Positions 39,815 through 49,868 of a stretch of 64,000 nucleotides of DNA are shown here, one piece after another. Each line of letters starts with the position of its first letter. Position 1 is the stretch's first letter. Position numbers and translations under genes: made by a program. The notes beneath the pieces were generated by a model, which ran no database searches, had not been told where the DNA came from, and saw only the letters and a program-made list of their open reading frames with translations. The stretch lies in NCBI GenBank assembly GCA_965240325.2, contig OZ251233.1, positions 62,001 to 126,000 on the forward strand. The letters are read 5' to 3'. The DNA is from Rebecca billardiae RCC1528 (Eukaryota > Haptophyta).

Positions 39815-41047
39815 GCCGACGCGGAGGCGCGCTCGCGCGTGCTCGCGCGCGCCCTGGCTGAGGCCATCGCGACGGCGCCCGCGGGCGCGGCGGCTGGCGC
39901 GGCGGACGCGGCCGGGCGCGCGCGCGCGCCCAAGCCGGCGGCGGGGTGGTCGGGGCCGCCGCCGCCCATCGCGGTGTGCCTGCACGACGAGGCCCTCTGC
40001 TTCTTCTTCGGCCAGGTGCTCGTGCCCTCGCCCATCGGGCCGTCGCGCGGCGGCGGCGGCGCGGGCGGCGGCGCGGCGCTCGGCGGCGGCTGCGGCGGCC
40101 GCGTGCACGGGCCCGGCGCGCTCGGCGGCGCGAGCCGCGGCCCCCTGCCGTCGCCGTCGCTGCCCTCGCCCGTCGCGCCGCCGCCGTCGCCGCTCGAGCA
40201 CGCGGACGGGCGCGGGCCGACCACCGTCGTCGACGCGCTCGCGCACGACACCCTCGCCGCCGTCGAGGCCGCCATCGCCGGCGCGGGCGCGCACGGCCGC
40301 TCGCGCGGCCTCCCGCCCGGCGTTGTGATCCGGCGCGCGGCGCACAGCGCAAAGACGCAGGCGTCCACCGCAAAGTACCTGCAGCTCTACCTCGGCACGC
40401 CGCGGGCGGCGGCGGCGGCGGTGGCGCCGGCGGCGGCCGCCGCCGCGCAGCCGGCCGCGCCGCGCGCCGCGCCGCGCCCGCCCACGCCGGGCGCGCGCTC
40501 GGCGGGCGGCAGCGGGCCGCCGACGCCGCCCGCGCCGGCCGGCACGGCCGCGCCGGCGGGCGGCGGCGCGGCCGCGCCGGCCGCGCGCAAGCGGCAGCGG
40601 CTCGCCGCGCCGGCGAGCTCGCCCAAGCCGCCGCCGCCCAAGCTGCTCGGCGGCGCGGGTGCAGCGACCGCGCCGCTTGCCGCCGCCACCGCCGCCCGGC
40701 CCGGCGCGGACGGCGCAGCCGCCGCCGCCGCCGGCAGCGGCCGCGCGACGCCCACAGCTGCCGCCGCCGCCGCCGCCGCCGCCGCGAGGGAGGTCGGCTG
40801 CGTGGACGGCGCAGACGACGACGGCTGGCGCCGGCGGCACGCCGTGCGCCGCATCGCGCGCGCCGACATCCCCGCCGCCTTCGCCGCGCGCGAGGCCGCG
40901 CGCGCCGCGCGCGCCGCGGCGGCGCTCGGGCTGGCGCGCACGTGCGCCGCCGCCGCGTGGCCGCGGCCCAAGCCCGCACCCGCGCCGCCCGCGCCGCCCG
41001 CGGCCGGCGCCGCCACGCTCGCGCTCGCGCAGCCCACCTCCGCCTGA
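37892..41047 (+). CDS. Large disordered protein, probably nuclear
   Basis: 1051 residues from ATG 37892 ('MAAVEAELAPHEACAGLDIS'). The frame is open upstream to 37658, so a longer N-terminus cannot be excluded. The protein is mostly Ala/Pro/Gly/Ser-rich, with polyalanine runs and Gly-Ser linkers. Basic clusters 'KRARPP', 'PRPRKRART' and 'RKRQRLAAP' look like nuclear localisation signals. Two short segments look structured: 'IAVCLHDEALCFFFGQVLVP' at about residue 690, and 'VVIRRAAHSAKTQASTAKYL' at about 812. The C-terminal 'WRRRHAVRRIARADIPAAFA' helix is followed by Ala/Arg coiled sequence. I recognise no domain. A regulatory nuclear role is a weak guess. GC is extreme throughout. Confidence 0.6.
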
Positions 41048-42136
41048 GGTTGGGGCGCCGCGCGCGCGGGCGGCCGCCGCATGCCCGCACCACCGCCGCC
41101 GTCTCCTCCGCCCTGCCACCGCCGCACTCCTGCCGCCGCCCTCGCGCCGCCGCACTGCCGGCTGCAGATGCTGCCGCCGCCGACACTGCCGCCGCCGCCG
41201 CCAGCCGCCGCCACTGCACGCCTCTGTCCTCGCCCCCGCGCCCGCCCACGAATATGCAAAAAAACATGCAACCGAACACGCATCCATCCACTCCTGCCAC
41301 CGCGGCCACGGCGCGCGCACATGCGCGCTCGCCCCCCGCCCCCGCATGCCCCATGCCGCCTGCGCGCTGCACTGGCAGCGTGCTGCACTGCGCGGCGCCC
41401 GTCTCCGGGTCGGCCCGACGCCTCAGCCTCCGACGAATGAACGGCTGACGAACGGCCTGCCGCCCGTGGGACAGTCGCCCGGCCACCGCCGCCGCTCGAT
41501 CCGAATGCTCTGTACTACGGCGGACCATGACCGTGACGACAATGCGTAGTACGACTCGGCGCTCGACGATATAGAGAATCGTAGCAATAGCATGCCCGCC
41601 TCGGGCGCCTGGCGCCTGCTGAATCGTCCCTGCATATATATATATGATATTACAGTTATAATATACATATATAATAATAGATTATCAGATAAATCTTACG
41701 ACTGCTGATTTCGCTCGCGATCTTTAATAATATTTATAATATTTATACGCTCTTATATTTACTTTTAGAATGCGCTGCCTGCCGACCGTGCCGTTTCTAT
41801 GCGACGACTCATCACCGTAATCACGGCCACGGCCCGCCGTATCTGTCGTCAGTCATATCTGACGATATTATTAGTTAGTGTCACACGGCCCGGGCTACAG
41901 CCACGGCCCGGTACGTCTACGATCGACTCTCGCGGACTGTCTGAGTCCGTGCTGACTCTCGGATGAGTGAGTATGAGTACGCGCGATGACTTTCTGATTT
42001 CTCTCACTCTCTCTCATACTCTGACTCGGCTCTCTCATAATCTCACTCTCACGATCTCTCTCACCGCGCTCTCTCTCATCCCCGCGCTCGTCGTTATCTA
42101 AGCGCAATGATGACGACGAGTCGTATTTAATATATA
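41048..42136. other. Intergenic; C-rich then AT-rich
   Basis: A C/CCG-rich stretch (to about 41440) of simple-sequence character is followed by AT-rich sequence with ATATAT runs and CTCTCTCA repeats (about 41995-42085). No gene is supported. The right end is the TA-rich insertion site of the next element. Confidence 0.5.
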
Positions 42137-44694
42137 CAGGCAATCGCGCGGGCAATAAGGAGCTGTCACGTTAAGAAACTGAGGCTTGCGCTATCTGCGG
42201 ATCTGGCCTAGAAACTGAGACTAGCGATTGGCTGGTTCGCTATACAGCATAGTCATCACACGCACTAAGAAACCGGGACTACGTCGTCCCGGCTGACGAG
42301 TGGTCCGCCGAGGGCGAGGCGCAGTCGGCCCGCGTCGGGGACGCGGCGCGCGGCCCGACTACGAGTACAGGCCGATCCAAGCCTCCCGACTTGATGGCTC
42401 CTGATGACTGACTCCTGGTAGGTGGGTCCCTGGCGATTTTCCAGCGGTCTTTTAAACATTTACCGAGTTTTCTGGCCTGATTTCTTTTCGCGCGGGGCGC
42501 GGCTCGGGAAAATCGCCGGGCCGCCGCCGAGGTCCCGATCTGAACGCTCCCGACGATGTCGGAGCGCCTCTCCAGCGCGACCGAGCCGCCGTGTGTCGGG
42601 TAGACCACAGCCAACACCTATCGCGCGCTCCAGCGCTTTGCGCGTGCTCACGGATGGGATCCGTGGTCACACATCCCCCGCCTGGCACGTGCCCGCATGT
42701 TTGACTCTCGCCCGGCTAGACGCGTACAGACAACTTGAATCGATCGGCGGGTGTTCGACCCGTGCCTTCGAGCAGGGTCAGTTTTTGCCACATGCGGGTC
42801 AGGCGACGGGAGGCATGGGCCAGTGTCGTGCACGGGCATGCTCTTGACGCTCCCGCCATCTTGAGCAGCTCAACGCACCGTGAAGGTGACATTTGGGCTG
42901 TGCGCAAGCTGCTCGTGAGAACGCACGACAGCCAGCCCCGGGCTCTCGGGGAGCCATGTGAGCGATTGGCGACTTCCGAGAGGGCGTGTTTGGTGGGGGT
43001 TGGTACCAATTATCGACCAGCAGGCCTAGGATGGGTGCACTGAGGACTTGGGATGCTGAGAAGCCGCCGCGATGTGCGGCGAGCACGCCGACTTGCCATC
43101 CGTGTGCACGATCCAGCGCCAGGAAGATCAGCAGGGCCTTTGACAGCGGCAGCAGGCGCTCAGCGATCCTTCCCTATGCCGAGTGTGGGCATAGTATGCG
43201 GTGCTCGAGGGTGGTCGCAGGATATGGGTCCATTCTTGACAGAACGCGGTCGCGTTGACAGGCGCGGGTGCCACCCCACGCTGTTGCTCCTGCCATTGGG
43301 TGGTCCCACTCGTTCCGCTTGTGGTCTGCGAAGACTCGTACTCAGCAACTCTACGGCTAGGCGTAGTAGACCCCTCAGACGCATGTCTGATGATTGCCCG
43401 GCACGTTCTCGTCGTCACGTTGGGTGTACTTGAGCGAGCGGAAGCCGCAACGTGATGGCTAGGCCAGCAGCTCAACCATCTGACGTCTCGCCGGCCAACT
43501 GGCTGAGTGCTCTCAGCCTAGCAGCAGCGTCGGTGAACCCATCGTATTGCTGCCTGGCGAGAAGATGGTAGGAGGCATCGTCGGCGGCATGGGCTGCAGC
43601 TGCGGTAGTCATGGACTGGTGGCGGCCTCACGCGGGTGGGCATACGACGACCGGTCACACGCGGAGTACGAGCACGGAAGCCGCCGAACGCGGCAAGCTC
43701 CGGCGGTGGCGTTGGCTGATAGTCCAGCCTCGACGGCGGAGGGCTCCCGTGTGACGACGGTGGCATGCTCGGTGGCGGGCGATGGTGTGTGCCTCGGCAC
43801 GCAGCCCGCCACAAACACTGCCACTCGCAGGTCACAGTCCGGTTGCGGCCCGGGTTGCCTGTGTCCGCGTCGCTCGGCGCCTATTCGATGACCCAACGAA
43901 CGTACCCACATATCGGAACGAATTTGAGTACATAGTGAACCGCATCCACGGTCAATATAAAGTGGGTAACACTCATACTATATACGGGTAAGTGGCTATA
44001 TATGAAGTGGGTAATATGCTCGATCGATCTTGCTGTAGTTTGTTGGAGGTATCAGCCCACAGCATAGAGCCCCACTCTTTGCTTCATAAAATGGTTCGGT
44101 CGGGTGTCAACGGTTGTCAATAAGTAATTTCGATCGCATGTCGCCATCTAGCCACCATAACCATGAAGTAACGCTTCGCAAAATCTCTATGTGACACTAC
44201 TGGCGCGGCGCGCGCGCGCTCGGCCGCGCGACGGCACGCGGAGTAGGTTTTGAGGTCGAAACTTTTGCTCCGCCCCGATGGGACGCATTTATAGCGTCGA
44301 TTCTGGGTGAGAGACAAAATCTAGGACGTCATTCTGAGTGCGCCAGAATATCGCCCCAGTTGGGAGGGACCCACCTACTCCTGGCCAGTGCACCGCAGCA
44401 TCCGTGCAACATCATGCCATAGATTTATTGCTCCAAAAAGGCGCGCCCAAAATTTTCTTCGCGGCCTCGTCGCCGGCCGGGCCTAAGGACTCCGAGCGGG
44501 GGGGCTCTGCCCCGGCCGCCTGCGCCCGCCGGCCCGCCGCCCCTGCGCCGGCGGCACTCTGGCGCGGCGGCCGGGCGCGGACTCCGTAGCTAAGAAACTG
44601 AGACTCCGTAGGCGCTCGTGCTACCGAACGGCTAAGAAAACGAGGCTGCTAGCCGTGATGAGATCTCTGACTTCTTTTTGCCCGCGATTGCCTG
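42137..44694. mobile_element. 2.56-kb TIR element, parent of the 528-bp MITE
   Basis: Begins CAGGCAATCGCGCGGGCAAT at 42137 and ends GCCCGCGATTGCCTG at 44694, with TA on both flanks inside TATATA sequence. Subterminal copies of AAGAAACTGAGACT-like motifs lie at about 42172, 42210, 42266, 44590 and 44633. Inverted AGGTGGGTCCC motifs sit near 42421 and 44368. The 1.9-kb interior has only broken frames, the best on minus: 'IAERLLPLSKALLIFLALDR' continuing 'APILGLLVDNWYQPPPN'. A decayed transposase is possible but I cannot name a family. Confidence 0.85.
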
Positions 44695-44869
44695 TATATA
44701 TATATGTATGATGAGATCCGGGCGGTAGTTACGACTCGATCGAGTCGTCGTAGTCTAAGTCTTGACGAGCGCCAGGGGGGGGCGTGTCAGTGTGCCGCCG
44801 GTTCGGGTTGGACGGGGCCCGAGCGGCGCGCACTCGGCCCGAGGCGCCAGGCGGGGCCCTCGGAGTGAC

Positions 44870-47290
44870 TCAGGATGGTCCGGACTGCTGCTTGGCCGCG
44901 TACTGCTCGGCGACGAGGTCGTCGAGGTAGCGCTCGCGCGCCTCGAGCCGCTGCTTCTGCTCCTCCTCGTACAGCGACTCGGCCATGTCCGTGGGCAGCC
45001 GCACGCCCTCGTACGTGAGCGAGGCGCACGAGTAGCGCGCGCGCGCCCGCAGCGGCAGGTCGTCCGCTTTCTCGAGGATCAGCCGCGCCTGGGGGGTGGG
45101 GGGGGGAGGGCGCGGTGGGCGCGCGCAGGGGTGAGCCGCGGGCGGCGGGACCGGCGCGGGGCCCGCGCGTGCGCGTGCGGCCGTGCGCGCGGGCCAAGGC
45201 CTTGTGCACAGCGTGCGCGGCGCGGTGCGGCGCGTGCGCGTGTGCGCGTGTGTGTGCGCGCGCGTGTGTGCGCGCGTGTGCGCGCGTGTATGCGCGCGTG
45301 TATGTGCGCACCTTGTTGAGCAGCCACTGCGCCTGCGCGCTCTGCTGCACCTCCTCGTACACGTTGGAGAGCTGAGCGATCAGCAGGTTGAGCAGCAGCA
45401 CCGTGCCGAGCAGCACGAACCCGACGAACACCACGATCAGCGCCCACGACGCCGTGTACAGCTCGATGTCGAAGTCGCCCACGAGCATATTGAAGACGAG
45501 CAGCCCGACCAGCACGAGCGGAGAGACGCCCGCGCCGTCCGCGTGCTCCGCCAGCGCGGCCGCGCCCGGCGTGGGCATCAGCAGCACGTAGAACTGCGGG
45601 GCGCAAAGGGCGCGGGCGCGCGCGCGCGCGTGAGCGCGCGCAGCCGGGCCGCCAGGCGCGGCGCGCCGCGCGCGCACACGCCGCGCGCGTGCGCGTGCGC
45701 GCGTGCGCGCGCGTCTGTGTGCGCGCGCACCGCGTGCGTGAACCCCGCGTAGATGGCCGCGACCACCACCAGGAAGATGGTGAACTCGGAGAGCATCTTG
45801 ACGATGATCGAGACGTAGTGGCCGTACTTCTCGAAGAGGCCGACGTACTTGAGCAGCCGCACCCACACGAACAGCGCGGAGAACGCCTGCAGGCAGGTGA
45901 GCGTGCTCGCCTCCGCCGCCAGCGCCATCCCCAGCCCGGCCAGCAGGTCGCAGCTCTCGTACGCCACCAGCAGCGAGTACGTCAGCAGCTCGACGGGGTT
46001 CCACTTGTCGATGAGCCAGATCTTGGGCTTGTGCACGAGGCTGTACAGCTCGTACGCGAAGAGCAGCGCCGCCCAGACCAGGATCAGCGTCGCGGGCAGC
46101 ACCTCCCAGCCGAGCGAGTGCGTGTCCGCCAGCCGCGGGGGCGTGAACCAAGTGTCCAGCACCACCGCACCCGTCAGCAGCAGCGCGGCGCCAAAGTCGA
46201 AGATGGCGCCCTGCCGCGCGTACAGCGTCCAGTGGTGCTGGATGTACCGGCGCACCACCGGCGCCTCCAGCGCCTCGATGCTCCCCGTCTTCACCGCCAC
46301 CTCGAGCAGCGACATGCCGCCCACGTGGTTCTTCCAGGGGCCCACGTCGCCGTCCGAGAACCAAAAGTTGAGCGGCGGCTTCACCGTCGCGTGGTCGAGC
46401 CAGGTGAAGTCGAAGTTGACGGTCTTGGTCGCAGAGACCTCGTCCTTGATCAGCTCGCGCCGCGAGCGCAGGCACTCCACCACCAGCGTCTTCGAGATGT
46501 TGAAGCCGTCGTCGAGCAGCAGGTGCGCGGGCGTGAGCAGCCCTGCGGAGGGGCGCAGCACGTCCGCGCCGTTGCGCACCAGGAAGCGCACCACCTCGGA
46601 CTGGCCGTACACGCACGCGAGGTAGAGCGGCGTCGTGCCGTTGATGTCGTACGGGTCCGGGTTCGCGCCGTGCGTCAGCAGCAGCTCGCCCACCTTGAAG
46701 TAGTTGCCCATGTCCTTCTGCGACACCCAGTGCAGCACCGAGTAGACCAGCTCCACGTTCTCGCCCGGGTCAAACGCCGCGCGCACGGTGTCGGGGCCGG
46801 CCCTCTTGAGGAGGCTCTTGAGCTGGGCGAGGCGGTGCTCCGAGAGGGTCGTCGGCATGACCGTCCCGCCGTCCCGCCCGCCGTTGTTCACGCCCGCCGC
46901 GCTGAGCAGCTCGTGCCACGCGGCCTTGTCCGGGCGCGTGCCGCCCTTGCGCGTGCTGCTGGGCGGCGTGGGCGGGGTGCCCTCGAGCACGAGCTGCTTG
47001 CTCTGCTCGGGATAGTAGAAGATCTGCTTCTTCTCGTTATCGTCCAGCCCCTGCAGCCGCACCATGTCGTTGATGCGGCCCATCACCGTGAACGTGAGCT
47101 CGCGCTGCCGGTGCAAGACCTTGGCGCCGATCTGGAAGCGGTGGCGCGACGCGTCGAAGGGCTCGACCTGGCCGAGGGCGGAGGGGACGTCGTTCTCGAA
47201 CGTGTACCCGAGCATCTCCTCGAGCTGCATGTGCTCGTTCCGGTCGACGCCATAGATCAGGCGAAAGAGGGCGTCGCTGATGGCCATCAT
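44870..47290 (-). CDS. Ankyrin-repeat TRP-type cation channel
   Basis: Three exons, 47290-45731, 45593-45312 and 45088-44870, encode 686 residues. The introns (137 and 223 bp) have GTGCGC donors and GCGTGT-rich bodies. The N-terminal half contains ankyrin repeats: 'VGELLLTHGANPDPYDINGT', 'TPLYLACVYGQSEVVRFLVR' and 'SLLEVAVKTGSIEALEAPVV'. The membrane part follows, with helices at 'IFDFGAALLLTGAVVLDTWF', 'LPATLILVWAALLFAYELYS', 'ELLTYSLLVAYESCDLLAGL' and 'SEFTIFLVVVAAIYAGFTHA'. A pore loop 'FNMLVGDFDIE' and last helix 'FVGFVLLGTVLLLNLLIAQL' lie in exon 2. The layout and the pore Gly-Asp resemble TRPV/TRPA channels, non-selective Ca2+-permeable channels. Exon 3 is a charged cytosolic tail. Ligand and membrane are unknown. 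Divergent from the METTL16-type gene. Confidence 0.88.
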
Positions 47291-47609
47291 GATGGATGGG
47301 CACGGGCTCGGCGCGCGGCCGGCCGGCGAAGTTGGCCGCGCGCAAGTCGGCCGGCCGTGGGTAGTCGTCGGCGCGCGGAAAAGGCGGTGGCGGTTTCACC
47401 AGCTCTGCGCCGGCTGGCCCTCCAGCGGCGGGGTTGGCAAGTAAACTACCCAAGTCAAGGGACATCAAGGATGGCGGCCGCGTCTCCGCGCGTCTAGGTG
47501 GCCTGCCTTCCCCCCGGCCTGCGCGCCCCGGAGAGGCGTCCGCGCCGCGTCGATATCGCGCGCGCGTGCTCGCGCACGCCGTGCGCCCCGCGGCCCGCAC
47601 GCCGCGCGG
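47291..47609. promoter_or_regulatory. Divergent region, TRP channel / METTL16-like gene
   Basis: 319 bp separate the two start codons and hold both promoters. There is no TATA box; 'GCCGGCCG' motifs occur twice at about 47320-47355. Confidence 0.45.
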
Positions 47610-49472
47610 ATGCACCCGCGCAGCCCGTACACCGCGCGCTCGCCCGACTTTGCCGAGCTCGCGCGCGCGCACCCGCCGCTGCGCCGCTTCCTGCGGCGCG
47701 CGGCGCGCGGCTCGGCGTTCACGCACACGCTCGACTGGGCCGACCAGCGCGCCCTCGCCGAGCTCGCGCGCGCGCTCCTCCTCCGCGACTTTGGCGTGCG
47801 CTGGCAGCTCCCCGCCGGCCACCTGTGCCCCGCCGTCCCCTCGCGGCTCGACTACGTCCTCTGGCTCGAGGACCTGCTCGGCCTCGGGGCCGAGGGGGGG
47901 CGCGCGCCCGTGCGCGGCCTCGACATCGGCACCGGCGCGTCGTGCATCTACCCGCTCCTCTGCGCCGCGCGCCACCCCGCGTGGACGCTCGTCGGCACGG
48001 ACGTGCAGCCGGCGGCGCTGCGCGCGGCGCGCGCCAACGTGGCGCGCAACGGCTGGGAGGCGCGGATCCTGCTCCGCGACGCGCGCGGCGCGGGCGGCCT
48101 GCTCGCGTGCGCCGCCGACGACGGCCCGTTCGGCTTCGTCATGACCAACCCGCCCTTCTACGCGAGCGTCGAGGAGGCGGCCGCGCGGCCGCACCCGCTG
48201 AGCGGCGTGCGCGCGGGCGCGGACGCAGAGCTGGCGACCGAGGGCGGCGAGGCGGGGTTCATCGCGCGGCTGGTGCGCGAGTCGGCCGCCGAGCGCGCGC
48301 GGCTCGGCTGGGTTAGCTCGCTCGTCGGGCGCCACGCCTCGCTCGCGCCCGTCCTCGAGGCGCTCGGCGTGCCGGCCGACGGCGGCGGCGGCGCGCGGCC
48401 GTCAGACGACGCGCGCGGCACGAGCCGGGGCGCCGTGCGCGGCGCGGAGGTGTTCGTGCGCACGGCCGCGTTCCGCCGGGGCGAGACGACGCGCTGGGCG
48501 GTGGCGTGGACGTTCGACGCGGCCCTCGCCGAGCGCGCGGGGCCCGCGCTGGTGCCGAGCGCGCACGCGGCCGCGGGCGGCGCGCGGCGCAAGAAGCGAG
48601 CGCGTGCGCACGCGGCCGGCGCGCCGGCGGAGGCGGCGGCGGAGGCGGCGCCGTGGGAGCACGCCTTCGCGGTGGACGCGGCGGCGCTGCTGCCGCCCCC
48701 CGGCGCGGCCGACGGCGCCGCCCCTCGCGCCACGCCGCCGCAGCCGCCGCGCCTGGCCGCGGCGTGCGCCGAGGCGCTCGCGCGCGTGCGCTCATCGCTC
48801 GCAGACGCGGCGGCCGCGCTGCGGGCGCAGCCGGGCGGGCGCGCGCTGAGCTGGGTGGAGGCGGCGGCGCTGGCCCACGGGGGCACCGCCGGGGCCCACC
48901 TCCTCGCGCCCGCCGTGGCGCCGGCACTCGCACCCGCCGCTGCACTCGCACCCGCCGCTGCCGCTGCCGAGCGACCGGCCGCGCGGGCCGCGGACGGCGC
49001 GGCGCCCGCCGCGGAGCGCGCGCGCGCGGCGTCGAGCTCGGGCGGCGAGACGGCGGTGGTGGGCACGTTCAGCGTGACCGAGCGCGACGACTGCGCCGCC
49101 GAGCACTCGCCGCCGCCGGCGCGCGACGCGCGCGCGGCCGAGTGGCGCGCGACCCTGACTGTGGAGGCAGCACCGCGCGGCGCGCATGGCGCGCGCGCGC
49201 CGGCGGAGGACGGGCGCGAGGAGCAGGGCGGGGCGGGGAGTGCGCGCGACGTTGCTCTCGGCACCATCGTCGTGCGCATGCGCGGCGCCGCCGCCCCGCC
49301 GCTCGACGCCACCGCGCGCGCGGCGTGTGAGCGCGCGCGCATGCGCCTCTTTGCGCGGCTGCGTGCGGACGTGCTCCGGACCAACCGGCGGTGGCGGCGG
49401 CGCGCGGCGGGCGGGGCGGGCGATGGGGGCGCCGCGCGCGAGCCGCGCGCCGCCGCGCCGTCGGCCGGCTGA
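47610..49472 (+). CDS. METTL16: METTL16-type RNA N6-adenosine methyltransferase
   Basis: 620 residues, intronless, from ATG 47610 ('MHPRSPYTARSPDFAELARA'). The start matches the METTL16 N-terminus, where an RNA-binding segment ends in 'PDFA-LA'. The Rossmann methyltransferase core has the SAM motif 'GLDIGTGASCIYPLLCAARH' (about residues 107-126) and the catalytic 'NPPF' at residues 180-183. Further family blocks are 'TEGGEAGFIARLVRESAAER', 'LGWVSSLVGRHASLAPVLEA' and 'ETTRWAVAWTF'. METTL16 methylates U6 snRNA and hairpins in SAM-synthetase mRNA in animals. The C-terminal half is Ala-rich with one basic patch ('RRKKRARAHA'). It may hold the vertebrate-type conserved region in degenerate form, but I cannot see it. 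Assignment is firm for the catalytic domain. Confidence 0.92.
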   Translation: MHPRSPYTARSPDFAELARAHPPLRRFLRRAARGSAFTHTLDWADQRALAELARALLLRDFGVRWQLPAGHLCPAVPSRLDYVLWLEDLLGLGAEGGRAPVRGLDIGTGASCIYPLLCAARHPAWTLVGTDVQPAALRAARANVARNGWEARILLRDARGAGGLLACAADDGPFGFVMTNPPFYASVEEAAARPHPLSGVRAGADAELATEGGEAGFIARLVRESAAERARLGWVSSLVGRHASLAPVLEALGVPADGGGGARPSDDARGTSRGAVRGAEVFVRTAAFRRGETTRWAVAWTFDAALAERAGPALVPSAHAAAGGARRKKRARAHAAGAPAEAAAEAAPWEHAFAVDAAALLPPPGAADGAAPRATPPQPPRLAAACAEALARVRSSLADAAAALRAQPGGRALSWVEAAALAHGGTAGAHLLAPAVAPALAPAAALAPAAAAAERPAARAADGAAPAAERARAASSSGGETAVVGTFSVTERDDCAAEHSPPPARDARAAEWRATLTVEAAPRGAHGARAPAEDGREEQGGAGSARDVALGTIVVRMRGAAAPPLDATARAACERARMRLFARLRADVLRTNRRWRRRAAGGAGDGGAAREPRAAAPSAG

Positions 49473-49868
49473 TGCGCCGGCCGCGCGGCGCACAATCCGC
49501 GCTGGCCGGGCGGCCAGCGGCCATGGGCCTGGGCGTCAAGTTCCGGCCAGCCTTGGCACAGCGACCGCCGACCCAAACTGAAAAGAGTCGCGTCCCCGTT
49601 CGTGCCGGCCGGGCGCGTTCAGGTTGCCCGTTCGCGCGGCGAAATATTATTGCGCGCCCGCCGCTGCACGGCGGGTTTGGCGCCTTGTGGCCGGCACCGT
49701 GCCGCAAACCGTCACACATCCGTTCGGCCTCGAAGCGCTCCGAAGCTCAGCGCGACGACTCGAAGCTGCAGCTGGAATCCGCTTGGCGCCCGTCCAGCGC
49801 TGGTCCAGCCCGGCACAGCGGGGCCGCCACCGCAGCGCAGCCGCGGCGGACGCGGGAATCCACGCGCG
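49473..49868. other. Intergenic
   Basis: 396 bp between METTL16-like and the protease. Frames run through without a credible start; no repeats. It includes the protease promoter. Confidence 0.45.

Noticed and set aside
38819-41528. 700-840-residue minus-strand ORFs opposite the disordered protein at 37892
   Set aside because: Composition is Arg/Gly noise mirroring the plus-strand Ala/Pro codons, whereas the plus strand has plausible localisation signals and acidic segments.
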